A stretch of 64,000 bases of DNA from UBA6049 sp965662345 (GCA_965662345.1 CBFIHE010000012.1:1-64000); one strand, 5' to 3'. Counted from the stretch's first letter, positions 8,912-18,119 are shown. The notes: a model not told the origin generated them from the sequence alone. Numbers and translations are program-made.

Positions 8912-9803
8912 TGAGCTCAAATATCAAATGGCTCTTCATGTTATTGTGCTTGTTTGGGGGTTTACAGGCATCCTGGGTAAGCTAATTAGTCTAGATGCTT
9001 ACTCTATTGTGTGGTACCGCATGCTAATAGCTTTTGTTGGGCTCTTCGTTTATGCCAAGATTATCCGACTACCTATTTTAGTAGACCCTATCACTTTAGG
9101 TAAATACCTGGGCGTTGGTTTTATCGTGGCCACACATTGGATACTTTTCTTTGAGTCTATAAAGGTTTCTACAGTCTCAGTGGCTTTAGCTACCATGTCT
9201 TCTGCTACCTTGTTCACAGCCTTGCTAGAACCGTTATTCTACCGTAGAAAAATTATTGGTTATGAAATGCTGTTTGGGGTGTTGGTAATCGCGGGCTTGG
9301 TCATGATTTTCAACTTTGAATCAAGCTATTACCTTGGTATCAGCCTTGCCCTATTATCGGCTTTTTGCGCTTCTCTATTCACAACAATTAATGGTAAGTT
9401 CATAGGCTCTGGAGAAAAGTCTCGGGTAATTTCTCTTTATGAAATGCTTGGCGGTGTTGTTGGTATTACGCTTTACTTCTTCTTTACGCAACAAACTTCT
9501 ATTTGGAAGAGCGTTCCAACGTGGATAGATATAACTTCTCTGTTGATTTTGGGCCTAGTGTGCACATCGTTAGCATTCGTAGTAAGTGTAGAAGTAATGA
9601 AACACCTTTCACCCTACACAGTGAGTATTAGTATTAACATGGAGCCCGTTTACTCAATTGTTTTGGCTTTGGTGTTTTTTGGTGATGAGGAACAAATGTC
9701 ACCTGGCTTTTACGCTGGAGCCCTCCTCATTCTATCCACTATTTTGGTAAATGCCTATTTGAAACGCAAGAAGCGCAAGGCTTTACTTAAAGCCAATCTT
9801 TAG
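8901..9803 (+). CDS. EamA/DMT-family transporter
   Basis: A 300-residue protein with about ten hydrophobic helices arranged as two EamA repeats, typical of drug/metabolite exporters of the RhaT/YdcZ type. HVIVLVWGFTGILGKLI opens the first repeat and a Met-Glu-Pro motif (NMEPVYSIVLA) marks the last, as in many EamA proteins. The likely start is GTG at 8901, overlapping the DUF502 gene by 11 bp; an in-frame ATG ten codons in is a possible alternative. The substrate cannot be deduced. Its stop overlaps the convergent gene by four bases. Confidence 0.9.
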   Translation: MKNNELKYQMALHVIVLVWGFTGILGKLISLDAYSIVWYRMLIAFVGLFVYAKIIRLPILVDPITLGKYLGVGFIVATHWILFFESIKVSTVSVALATMSSATLFTALLEPLFYRRKIIGYEMLFGVLVIAGLVMIFNFESSYYLGISLALLSAFCASLFTTINGKFIGSGEKSRVISLYEMLGGVVGITLYFFFTQQTSIWKSVPTWIDITSLLILGLVCTSLAFVVSVEVMKHLSPYTVSISINMEPVYSIVLALVFFGDEEQMSPGFYAGALLILSTILVNAYLKRKKRKALLKANL

Positions 9804-10228
9804 CGGATATAAGTAAATCTTTCACGTTTTTTGTTAAACTGGATGTTTGTAGGAATCGCATCACCTTCATTGAGTTCTTGCTCTGTTTGCATTTCCATAT
9901 TAAAACCAAACTCATAAAAATCAAAGTTCAGCTTTTGCGTGTACGTATTCACTTTTACCTTCTTAGCTGCGAATCCTTCTTTTTCAAAAACGACATCATA
10001 ATACGTATTCACATCTAAGTAAAAATCAAACTTACCTCTCTTGGAAGTGTAGAATTGCGTCTCCAATTCACCATCGGCATAAACCGATACTAGCACTTGT
10101 CCATAGTTTTCTGATTCGTTTACTGTTTGTCCGCTTATGTGCAGAATCTCAGAAGCACGGTCTTTGTTGTTGCCACCAAATGTGAAGAGAGAGAAGAATA
10201 ATGCTGCTGCTGTTATAAATGCTTTCAT
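9800..10228 (-). CDS. Small secreted protein, paralogue of the next gene
   Basis: I chose the ATG at 10228 (142 residues) because it gives a clean signal peptide, MKAFITAAALFFSLFTFGG; a start at 10255 would add nine residues. The mature part looks like an all-beta domain: LVSVYADGELETQFYTSKRGKF then YYDVVFEKEGFAAKKVKV. This resembles the carboxypeptidase-regulatory / surface beta-sandwich folds of Bacteroidota, but I do not recognise a named family. It aligns through its length with the gene at 10449-10934. Function unknown. Confidence 0.7.
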   Translation of the reverse strand: MKAFITAAALFFSLFTFGGNNKDRASEILHISGQTVNESENYGQVLVSVYADGELETQFYTSKRGKFDFYLDVNTYYDVVFEKEGFAAKKVKVNTYTQKLNFDFYEFGFNMEMQTEQELNEGDAIPTNIQFNKKRERFTYIR

Positions 10229-10397
10229 GACTCGTTGTTTTTGTATTAACTCCAATGTTGATTGAAATAATACGAATAGTCTGCCACAGCTAGGAAAAGA
10301 CTTTAACTATTGAAATACAACGACTTACCGAATAGGCTGTCTAAAAAATAATTCCCATTTAAGATAGCTGTTCTATTTTTGGGAATAGCGTCTATTA

Positions 10398-10428
10398 ATA
10401 GAGGAGGCTCTCTCAAAACCTCCTCTAT
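10398..10428 (-). terminator. Possible terminator downstream of the 10449 gene
   Basis: A perfect 10-bp inverted repeat (arms 10398-10407 and 10419-10428, 11-base loop) follows the minus-strand stop at 10449. Only a weak T-rich stretch comes after it, so termination is plausible but not certain. Confidence 0.5.
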
Positions 10429-10448
10429 GAAGACTTTATCCAAGCTCA

Positions 10449-10934
10449 CTAGTTAGGAGAGTAAGCTTGTAACAAATAAGGGGTGTATTGTTTCACATAC
10501 GTAAAGTCATTTAAACGATTGCTGAAGAATACGTGAGCAACAGTTTGCTCATTCAACAAATCATCTTCTCCTGGAATCATCCGAAGATTGAATGCGAACG
10601 AATGTTCATCATTTGATAATTTTCCTTGTGTATCAAAAACAACGGATTTAGAAACAAATCCTGCTTTTGTAAATCTAAGTTCGTAAACAGCATCTTGATC
10701 CAAGGAGTACTTGAACTTGCCTTTGTAACGCGTTGCAAACTGATCAACTTCAGTTCCATTCTCGTAAACAGTAACGTTAACATCAGCAAGAGGCAGTGTG
10801 CCTTCGAGCGTATGAACTTTTAATTTAAGCGCCTTTTGAGCCGCAACTTCTTGTTTGGCTTGAATAAGCTTCTGAGGCATTTTGTCAAACACTGAGTTTA
10901 CCAGGAGGGGCAGAAGTAAGACTACTAAAACCAT
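10449..10934 (-). CDS. Small exported or membrane-anchored protein, paralogue of 9800-10228
   Basis: A 161-residue protein starting with a hydrophobic stretch (MVLVVLLLPLLVNS) that looks like the core of a signal peptide. The charged codons one would expect in front of it (CAG AAG AAA) lie just upstream of the ATG, so translation may begin earlier at a non-ATG codon. The body shares the pattern VTVYENGTEVDQFATRYKGKF and YELRFTKAGFVSKSVVFDT with its neighbour. Function unknown. The two genes are 220 bp apart and look like a tandem duplication that has diverged. Confidence 0.65.
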   Translation of the reverse strand: MVLVVLLLPLLVNSVFDKMPQKLIQAKQEVAAQKALKLKVHTLEGTLPLADVNVTVYENGTEVDQFATRYKGKFKYSLDQDAVYELRFTKAGFVSKSVVFDTQGKLSNDEHSFAFNLRMIPGEDDLLNEQTVAHVFFSNRLNDFTYVKQYTPYLLQAYSPN

Positions 10935-11094
10935 TTTCTTCTGGATAATTAAAAATTGAAAGGTTTGGATCTCTACTTAAGCAGCTATGATACCAAACCA
11001 ATCGTTTTTGGTAATATACTGATTATCAGCCATTTAAGATTCTACACTTTTCAATAACTGTTTGTTAATAGGAAAGTTTTCCAGTTTTGGGAAT

Positions 11095-14000
11095 TTAATT
11101 CACAATAAAATCAACCAAAACACGCTCATTTGTTGATAACTGCACATTCAACCAATACATACCCGTTGCTAAGCTTGAAACATCTAGATCAATCTCGGTA
11201 CCTTTAGGAGAGCTTGCGCGAAGAACCTCTGCACCGTTCTGGTTTACGATAACCACAGATGTAAACTCACCACCGTTAATACTTCTAACCCTTAATATGT
11301 CTGAAGTTGGGTTTGGATATACCTTCACATAATCTGCTTCAGCAATTTCTTCCGTACCCACTGGTCTTAACTGTACTTGCAGTTCAGCTGAGTCTGCGCA
11401 GCCAGAAACATAGTATTGCGTTGCTGACACAGTACCCGTTGATCCATTGCCCCATTGTACTTGAGCTACATTATTGTTGGTACTTACTAACGTACCGCCT
11501 GTAACCGACCATTGAACAGTAATACCAGAAACAGCTTGTACCATATACGTGAATGTTGCATTAGGATTGGCTATTCCTGAGCCCATTATTGGACTAGCGA
11601 CAGGTGCTTGATTTACCTGAATCGTTACACTTGCCGTGTCAGCACACCCGCCAGAGGTAACGTATGATATAGTATGTGTGCCTGTGCCTGCTAATAGTGG
11701 AATAAAATCTGTACCAGATACTCCTGGTCCTATTAATACCCCTCCTGCTGGAGCAACACTAACTGCAACTGTAGGATCAGACTCACAATACGTACTATTG
11801 AGTCCTTGTATACTTGCCACGCCTGTGGTAACCTCTATCGTTTGGCTTCCCATGCCCATACAACCCAACGAATCTTGAACCATATAATCAATGGTATGAA
11901 CTCCTAGGCCTGCCAAGCCAGGAACAAACATACCGTTTACTACTCCTGGCCCTGAGAAAGCACCTCCTGTAGGCACAGCATTTAGTGTCAACGTATCATC
12001 ATTAATACAAACAGGAGCAAGAGGACTAAACACAACTTGTGGAGCTTGTACAACCGTAAGCAATGCGCTATCTGCTCCCGTACAACCGTTTGTATCATAC
12101 GTATAGTATACAGAGAATGTACCAGTACCTGTTACAGAAGGATCGAACATATTATTAAAAACACCATTTCCAGAATATACGCCCCCTACAGGTGTTCCTA
12201 AGTTTAACATGAATGGAGAAGCAGAAGAACAAATATTCGAGCTATCGTTCAGCGTAACAGAAATACTACCTGTAACTTGAATCGTATTGGTATCGCTTTC
12301 TGTACAGCCAGCGGAGTCTGTGAAGGTGTAACTAATGTTATGAGTTCCAACTCCTGCGATGGCTGGGTCAAAAGTAGTACCCGTAACTCCAGGACCAGCA
12401 TACGTTCCACCCATAGGCATGCCTCCAGAAAGTGTTACCGCAGCAGCCCCCGTACACACAGAACCAAATCCTAGACTTAAAGTAACATTTGGATTAGGTA
12501 GAACGGTTATCGAAGAGGTATCAGATGAAACACATACACCATTTGTGGCTGTATAGGTTATTATGTGCGTTCCTGCTCCAGCTAGAGTAGGATCAAAAGT
12601 ACCGTTAACGGTATCTACACCAACCCCTGCATACGCTCCACCAATAGGTGTGCCACCTGTTAGGGTTACCAACCCACCAGATAAACAAGCATCAGGTAAA
12701 GTACTTAGGGAGGCTGTAACGCCAGACAAAACAACCACTTGAATCTGGGTTGTATCTGAACATCCGCCAGCATTGGTATATTCATAAACAACAGCATGCG
12801 TACCCAGACCCGCAGAATCAGGAATAAAGGTATTATTTACTACGCCTACCCCTGCATAGGTACCTCCAACAGGTAAGCCTCCAACTAGAGGGATAGGAGC
12901 ACTACCCAAACACAATGGAGGAATTTGAGGGTGAGATGTGGTTACGCCTGGTTCTACAATAGTTGTATCATTCTTGATAATCGTACATCCACCAGATGTG
13001 GTATAGGTGTAGGATAGCACGTGCGTGCCAATCCCTGCTGCAATCGGATCAAAATTAGTTCCATTTACACCAGGACCACTAAACACACCTCCAGTGAGAT
13101 TCACATACGAATTCAATGAAATCAAACCTGTATCGTGACATACATCAGTAAGAAAATCGAACAAAACGTTAGGAACGCTATCAACTACAATGTGATTTAG
13201 CTTCACTAATGAATCTAATCCAATGGAATTAGCTGCGACCAATCCAACTGTGTATACACCGGGTGTGTTAAAAATAAAAGTAGGATTCTGTACAGATGAA
13301 GTATCCGTAGCAGTTCCATTGGTAACCCACCAACTCCAAGAATTAGGTGCGTTTGTTGTGGTATCTGTGAACAACACAGAATCACCAACACAAATTAAGG
13401 AATCGCTTGTGGTGAAACCAGCTACAGGTAAGCTGCTTGCTGGTGCCTGTGTAAAACCACCAATGGCAATAGAAACTACCTGAGGGGAATTTAAGGTTCC
13501 TTTATGTTTGATTTTGAAAGTATAAGTGCCAGCAACAGGGTTTACAAGTTCCACTTTCTCAACGTTATCTCTTGTATTATCTCCTTGTGTTGGTGCAGCA
13601 GAAGGCAATGCAGGGTTTAGCACCCAAGGCGTATGATTGGTTCCAGTTACACTACTTATCGCTCTTAAATCTAAGTCGTTAACCAGCATACTTGTGGTTG
13701 GGTCTAATGCTGGTGCCACAGGCGTTCCTGCTGGGTCTGTCCAACAAATGGTTGCTTCTAGTGGTGTAAGACCATCGTAATAAAAGGTATACTCTAATGA
13801 ATCACCGTTATTCAATGTATCCCAAGCAAGGTATGAAGAAGCTGAATCTGAAATAAAATCTACTGCTTCCAATGTATTCATCAATCCCCATCCGTACTCA
13901 TAATCGGGACCTGGGAATGAACCTGCTTCCATAGCTGTTTGAATTACCAACGCTTTGAGTGCAGATGAAGGCATAAAATTCCCCGTCTCATTTTGATAAT

Positions 14001-15162
14001 GCTCCTGTACCAGTGCCAATGAACCCGTAACATTAGGAGCACTCATAGATGTTCCGCTTGAACTATAAAGTGCACTATCATTGGCTGAACCTGTTGAGAA
14101 TACAGCAAATCCAACACCAACTATATCTGGCTTAATTCTGCCGTCATCGGTGGGACCCCACCCTGAAAAGCTCGTCATTTGAACATCAGAAGGTTGCGTG
14201 TAACCACCAGAAATTGTAGTTACTGCCCCAACCGTTAAAATATTTTTCGCGTTTCCTGAGGTGGAAATACAGTCATACCCAGTTGGGCAATCCGCAGCTC
14301 TAATGGCTGTGCTCGTTACCCATTGGTTAGTCGCATTACTCCAGACCTGGTGTGTGTCTCCAGGGGTTGGGCCAGCATCGTTTCTATCGTTGCCCGCAGA
14401 CTTCACAATGAGGTAATTAGGTGATGAATAAGCGATAAAATCCCAGTTCTGAGCACCGCTATTGTAAAAACCAAAACGGTAATCTTCATCTTGACTCAAT
14501 GCGGTATCGCCCCAAAACTGATACATTCCTGCAGAGGAACTGTAATACCAACCTGTAATGGTTCCGTATGAGTGATTAGACAAGATGGTATTGGCTACTT
14601 GTGCATAAGCGGCCATTTCAGGGTCGTCATTGAAAAAGTCATAGGCAGAAATGTTTGCTTCATAAGCCATCCCTTTTACTTGAGGATTTAAGCCTGTTGC
14701 AATCATGGTGCCTGCAACATGAGTTGCATGGTTACTAAGTGCAGATGGCGTATCTATTTGCGCAACACGGTTTACTAATTCAAAATGGGTTCCGCGCACT
14801 TCACCCCCATCCCATTCACCAATATTGATTCCATTACCTGTAAGCGAATAACCAAATCCGCCACCGGGGTAAACTTTATCTGTATTAATTGTTGCCCCAG
14901 CATCATCATTATCCGTTGTGTAGAATATCGGTTTGCCAGAACCATCAAAGCCTACCAAAGCAGCCACGCCACCATTCTCATCAATATCTTTAATTGCCGA
15001 AACACCAAACTTCTCTTTGTATGCCTCTATACGTTGTTGAGTAATCTCAGCACGTTGTTTCAAGCGGTTTTCCAAGCGTTGAAGGGCTTCAACATCAACT
15101 TTTTGTGCAACTGCAAATAAGCAAGTTAAACTAAGTGTAAAAAGCGTAATAATCTGCTTCAT
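11095..15162 (-). CDS. Secreted S8 subtilisin-like protease with PKD, seven repeats and T9SS sorting domain
   Basis: A 1355-residue cell-surface or secreted protease. Signal peptide 1-19. Subtilase domain about 100-440 with catalytic Asp118 (GEWDGG), His148 (NHATHVAG) and Ser372 (SGTSMSAPN), and oxyanion Asn258. A beta-sandwich (about 445-570) follows, then a PKD domain (about 580-662). Seven tandem repeats of about 73 residues then run from about 667 to 1185, each with GG-x-Y/F-x-GxGV...F-x-P...AG-x-GTH and usually two Cys. The C terminus (VKVYPNPTSDILRV to the end) is a type A T9SS sorting domain. It should leave through the type IX system, with the tail cleaved on export. It is a single-gene unit preceded by a -7 element at 15194. 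Confidence 0.93.
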   Translation of the reverse strand: MKQIITLFTLSLTCLFAVAQKVDVEALQRLENRLKQRAEITQQRIEAYKEKFGVSAIKDIDENGGVAALVGFDGSGKPIFYTTDNDDAGATINTDKVYPGGGFGYSLTGNGINIGEWDGGEVRGTHFELVNRVAQIDTPSALSNHATHVAGTMIATGLNPQVKGMAYEANISAYDFFNDDPEMAAYAQVANTILSNHSYGTITGWYYSSSAGMYQFWGDTALSQDEDYRFGFYNSGAQNWDFIAYSSPNYLIVKSAGNDRNDAGPTPGDTHQVWSNATNQWVTSTAIRAADCPTGYDCISTSGNAKNILTVGAVTTISGGYTQPSDVQMTSFSGWGPTDDGRIKPDIVGVGFAVFSTGSANDSALYSSSGTSMSAPNVTGSLALVQEHYQNETGNFMPSSALKALVIQTAMEAGSFPGPDYEYGWGLMNTLEAVDFISDSASSYLAWDTLNNGDSLEYTFYYDGLTPLEATICWTDPAGTPVAPALDPTTSMLVNDLDLRAISSVTGTNHTPWVLNPALPSAAPTQGDNTRDNVEKVELVNPVAGTYTFKIKHKGTLNSPQVVSIAIGGFTQAPASSLPVAGFTTSDSLICVGDSVLFTDTTTNAPNSWSWWVTNGTATDTSSVQNPTFIFNTPGVYTVGLVAANSIGLDSLVKLNHIVVDSVPNVLFDFLTDVCHDTGLISLNSYVNLTGGVFSGPGVNGTNFDPIAAGIGTHVLSYTYTTSGGCTIIKNDTTIVEPGVTTSHPQIPPLCLGSAPIPLVGGLPVGGTYAGVGVVNNTFIPDSAGLGTHAVVYEYTNAGGCSDTTQIQVVVLSGVTASLSTLPDACLSGGLVTLTGGTPIGGAYAGVGVDTVNGTFDPTLAGAGTHIITYTATNGVCVSSDTSSITVLPNPNVTLSLGFGSVCTGAAAVTLSGGMPMGGTYAGPGVTGTTFDPAIAGVGTHNISYTFTDSAGCTESDTNTIQVTGSISVTLNDSSNICSSASPFMLNLGTPVGGVYSGNGVFNNMFDPSVTGTGTFSVYYTYDTNGCTGADSALLTVVQAPQVVFSPLAPVCINDDTLTLNAVPTGGAFSGPGVVNGMFVPGLAGLGVHTIDYMVQDSLGCMGMGSQTIEVTTGVASIQGLNSTYCESDPTVAVSVAPAGGVLIGPGVSGTDFIPLLAGTGTHTISYVTSGGCADTASVTIQVNQAPVASPIMGSGIANPNATFTYMVQAVSGITVQWSVTGGTLVSTNNNVAQVQWGNGSTGTVSATQYYVSGCADSAELQVQLRPVGTEEIAEADYVKVYPNPTSDILRVRSINGGEFTSVVIVNQNGAEVLRASSPKGTEIDLDVSSLATGMYWLNVQLSTNERVLVDFIVN

Positions 15163-15193
15163 TTAGAGTGTGTTTGTTTCATTCAGGGCGGTT

Positions 15194-15201
15194 CAAAGTT
15201 A
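15194..15201 (-). promoter_or_regulatory. -7 element of the S8 protease gene
   Basis: On the minus strand this reads TAACTTTG, matching TAnnTTTG. It sits 32 bp before the protease ATG (15162) and just after the hemD stop, so the protease is probably transcribed separately from the haem genes. Confidence 0.5.
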
Positions 15202-15217
15202 GTGAATTACGTGGCTC

Positions 15218-15865
15218 TTATTTTCCTTTAAAGCAATTGATTAAAAGACGCTTTAAAGACGAATGCGTTGGCTCTGTAGGTACATAAATTAAACCATGCG
15301 GATTTACTTTCTTCAATTCTTGCTCTGTAGTGGTGCCAATGGCAACTACAGCCTTAGAAGGCCATTTGTTAGACGATAGGTATGAGCGTACGTTTGATGG
15401 GCTTGTAAATACAACTACATCTGGCTCGTAGTTTACTTTACTTGGGTTAGCAAGAGTTTTGTAGGTGAGCAACGGAATGCATCGTTCTTTTGGCAAAACA
15501 CGAGTAACAGTGCCCACTGTTTGATTACCATGCGGAACAAGCAACTTTCCATTTGGGTGTGCTTCTTGAAATAGGGAAACCGATTTAGTGGCATCTCCTT
15601 TGCCAACATAATCTGCACTATACCCTTGATCTTCTAACGCTTTATTGGTGCCTAGACCCAAACAGGCAAGGCGGTAATCTTTCAACGGCAGATGCCCTCT
15701 TAAAGAAATCACACTGCGTGGGGAGGAAAAAAATATCCAGTCGGCTTTGGGCAATTTAGGAATAGGGAAATATTCAAACTTGATGAACGACTTTGCTGAA
15801 ACCAGAAAAGAATCTTTTGGTAAGTCATACAAAGGCGAATCAGCATGGAGGTCTGATGTCACCAA
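15218..15865 (-). CDS. hemD: Uroporphyrinogen-III synthase
   Basis: About 215 residues with the two-lobed HemD pattern: an N-terminal strand KVLVTSDL, then WIFFSSPRSVISL in lobe one and VVFTSPSNVRSYL with VVAIGTTTEQEL in lobe two. It closes and inverts ring D of hydroxymethylbilane in the cytoplasm, directly after HemC. No ATG is present at the start. Candidates are TTG at 15865, GTG at 15862, or ATT at 15874, which overlaps the hemC stop and keeps the expected IKVLV strand. A -1 frameshift from hemC would also enter this frame, because hemC ends with A9 containing A AAA AAG (15892-15883). I place the start at the first conventional codon. Confidence 0.85.
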   Translation of the reverse strand: MVTSDLHADSPLYDLPKDSFLVSAKSFIKFEYFPIPKLPKADWIFFSSPRSVISLRGHLPLKDYRLACLGLGTNKALEDQGYSADYVGKGDATKSVSLFQEAHPNGKLLVPHGNQTVGTVTRVLPKERCIPLLTYKTLANPSKVNYEPDVVVFTSPSNVRSYLSSNKWPSKAVVAIGTTTEQELKKVNPHGLIYVPTEPTHSSLKRLLINCFKGK

Positions 15866-15873
15866 AACTTTAA

Positions 15874-16779
15874 TCAGCGATGCTTTTTTTTTAGATCTTC
15901 TACAACGGCATCTGCTAATTCATCAGCATCTTTCCCTTGAAGGACACTAGAATTAAGTGGACTATCCCAAGTTTGCGCCATGGCTGCTTTTACGGTATAC
16001 GTTCCTTCTTCTTGGGTAGCATATACCCCTAGAGGTAGCTGGCAGCCCCCGTTGAATTTGCGAAGAATTGCTCTTTCAAGCTGGGTAATACGCTGAACAT
16101 CTAAATGATTAATTTCATTCAATATAGCCGCTAACTCGGTATCTTCTTCTCGTATTTGAAGCCCAAGTACACCTTGTGCTGGCGCGGGAATAAACTGTTC
16201 TGGATTCAATATTTTAGATTCAAACTCGCTTATATCTAGCTTGAGTCTCTTTACCCCAGCATACGCCAACATGATTGCATCAAAATCGCCTTTCCGCAAT
16301 TTATCTATGCGGGTTGGCACATTCCCACGTATGTCTTTTATTTTAATGTCTGGTCTAGTGTGAAGCAACTGCGCCTTTCTGCGTGCAGAAGAGGTTCCTA
16401 CAACAGCATTCTTTATAAATCCGAATGGCTGATTTGTATCAACCGCTTGTTTTCTAATAAGAACAAGCTCACTAGGGTCTTCGCGGTAGGAGACAGCTGC
16501 AATCTGCAATCCCTTTGGATTAGTAGTCTCTAAGTCTTTATGTGAATGAATTGCTAAATCAATCTCTTTGGATAAAAGGGCGCTTTCAATCTCTTTGGTA
16601 AAGAACCCCTTGCCTTCCATTTTATCAAAGCTCAGATGCTGAATTCGATCGCCTTGGGTTTTAATGATTTTAATATCAATGTTATGGCCAAGTGCCTGTA
16701 ATTGATCTTGAACAAAGTGAGCTTGCCATAAAGCCAAGTCAGACCCTCTAGAGCCAATGACAATGGTTCTTTTACTCAT
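15874..16779 (-). CDS. hemC: Porphobilinogen deaminase (hydroxymethylbilane synthase)
   Basis: A 301-residue protein that polymerises four porphobilinogens into hydroxymethylbilane. It begins with the family opening VIGSRGSDLALWQAHFVQ, has AIHSHKDLET and GTSSARRKAQL, and carries the dipyrromethane-cofactor Cys in NGGCQLPLGVYA (about residue 240). The ATG overlaps the hemA stop by one base. The 3' end contains a run of nine A followed by G, three codons before the stop, at the junction with hemD. Function and gene order hemA-hemC-hemD are as expected for a bacterial C5 haem pathway. Confidence 0.96.
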   Translation of the reverse strand: MSKRTIVIGSRGSDLALWQAHFVQDQLQALGHNIDIKIIKTQGDRIQHLSFDKMEGKGFFTKEIESALLSKEIDLAIHSHKDLETTNPKGLQIAAVSYREDPSELVLIRKQAVDTNQPFGFIKNAVVGTSSARRKAQLLHTRPDIKIKDIRGNVPTRIDKLRKGDFDAIMLAYAGVKRLKLDISEFESKILNPEQFIPAPAQGVLGLQIREEDTELAAILNEINHLDVQRITQLERAILRKFNGGCQLPLGVYATQEEGTYTVKAAMAQTWDSPLNSSVLQGKDADELADAVVEDLKKKHR

Positions 16780-18020
16780 TATTTCTTGATTTTTCCAGCG
16801 TTCTCAACCAAAATTTCTCTGGCCATTTTCATGGGTACAGAAATGTACTTTCTTTCCATGTACTCCACAATTTCATTCAGAAGCTGCTTGCTGTCTGCGT
16901 CTAATCCCTCTAACTCTTTAGCAAATACTTGTTCGTAAGCCCTAGAGCGAATTTCTTTTACCTTGGCAGGAATCTCGCGCATGGCTAACTCTACCTGTCT
17001 TTCGCGATAAACAGTTTCGAAAGCTTCAAGATTACGGTCTATAATTGCTTCGCATTTCACCATTTCGCTTTTTCTAGCTTCTAAATTGGCTTCGGCTATT
17101 TTCTTTAGCCCTTTTACTTCAACATAGTCGATGTTGTGCAAAGCTAGAACCTCTGTATCTAAGTCTGTTGGTACTGCTAGGTCTACCACCATTTTTCTAT
17201 CCTCATCGCCATTCAACAGCGATTTGTAAAGTTCTGGAGTAATAAGGGCATCTGGTGCTCCAGTACAAGTGATTAATGCATCAAACCCTGCCTTATGATT
17301 CGTTAGCTCAGAAAGTGGAAATGCCTTTCCTCCTATTGTTTGAGCTACCATTTCTGCTTTTTCGAAGGTTCTGTTGTAGATACAAAAGTTATGATATCCC
17401 TGCTTCTTTAACTTGCGAAGCATTGCTTGATTGGTAACTCCTGCGCCTACCACTACGATACGTGCATCTAAGGGAAGTAAGCTATTACGTAGCTCTCGAT
17501 TGGCAAGATTTACAACACTTACGGGCCTGTTGGCAATATATGTTTCTGTAAATACCTGTTTTGCATTTTCAATAGTCTTACGCAGTGCAATACGAAGGAA
17601 GTCTCCTACAAAGCCTAACTTCTCTGCAATCTCAAATGACTTACGTATTTGAGTAAGAATCTCGCGCTCACCAACCACCATTGAGTCTAGCGATGAAGCT
17701 ACGTGAAACAAATGGCGTACAGCATCAGGACCATCCATTACTTCCGTAGATTCAATAGCCCAATGTACGTCCTCTTCTGCCCAATCCGGATAGAGTTTTT
17801 CAAAGAATGCACGCAAGAACTTGTTGTTCATAGCAGCGTGCGTGGTAAAGTAAAACTCAACGCGGTTGCAAGTGTTAACCAACATGAGCTCGTCAATCCT
17901 CAAATCTGCCTTGGCAGCGGTAAGCCGCTCTTCAAAAGCATCTTCGGGAATTACCAGCTTGGCAACCCGTTCTAGACCAACGGTTGCATGGGTAAATGCT
18001 ATGGATTTAAAATGATTCAA
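16779..18020 (-). CDS. hemA: Glutamyl-tRNA reductase
   Basis: About 413 residues. The N-terminal catalytic domain has the nucleophile motif NTCNRVEFY (about residue 50). It is followed by GEREILTQIRKSFEIA, an NADPH-binding Rossmann domain (VVVGAGVTNQAMLRKL) and a C-terminal helical dimerisation domain. It reduces Glu-tRNA(Glu) to glutamate-1-semialdehyde, the first step of C5 haem synthesis. There is no ATG start. I chose TTG at 18020, giving LNHFKSIAFTHA, which fits the family opening. GTG at 18029 and TTG at 18053 are alternatives, but 18053 overlaps a likely -7 element (CACATTTG, minus strand 18050-18043). Confidence 0.9.
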   Translation of the reverse strand: MNHFKSIAFTHATVGLERVAKLVIPEDAFEERLTAAKADLRIDELMLVNTCNRVEFYFTTHAAMNNKFLRAFFEKLYPDWAEEDVHWAIESTEVMDGPDAVRHLFHVASSLDSMVVGEREILTQIRKSFEIAEKLGFVGDFLRIALRKTIENAKQVFTETYIANRPVSVVNLANRELRNSLLPLDARIVVVGAGVTNQAMLRKLKKQGYHNFCIYNRTFEKAEMVAQTIGGKAFPLSELTNHKAGFDALITCTGAPDALITPELYKSLLNGDEDRKMVVDLAVPTDLDTEVLALHNIDYVEVKGLKKIAEANLEARKSEMVKCEAIIDRNLEAFETVYRERQVELAMREIPAKVKEIRSRAYEQVFAKELEGLDADSKQLLNEIVEYMERKYISVPMKMAREILVENAGKIKK

Positions 18021-18066
18021 TGTGCGCACAACTTCTCGATTACAAATGTGCAACCCAGTGAATGTT

Positions 18067-18087
18067 GAATTGTCAGAGAATTGTCAG
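18067..18087 (-). promoter_or_regulatory. Tandem direct repeat upstream of hemA
   Basis: Two identical 10-base copies of GAATTGTCAG (plus strand 18067-18076 and 18078-18087) lie 11 bp apart, one helical turn, just upstream of the candidate hemA -7 element at 18043-18050. The spacing suits an operator or activator site for the haem operon. No known regulator is recognised from the sequence. Confidence 0.35.
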
Positions 18088-18119
18088 CGACCCTTATTTA
18101 GAGGGTGTCTAAACAATTC

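Noticed and set aside
12100..13160. CRISPR-like periodicity
   Set aside because: The period is about 220 bp and the units are coding repeats of the protease, not short palindromic repeats with unique spacers.
11307..15120. Plus-strand frames opposite the subtilase
   Set aside because: They follow the repeat structure of the minus-strand gene and show no independent signal, start context or known domains.
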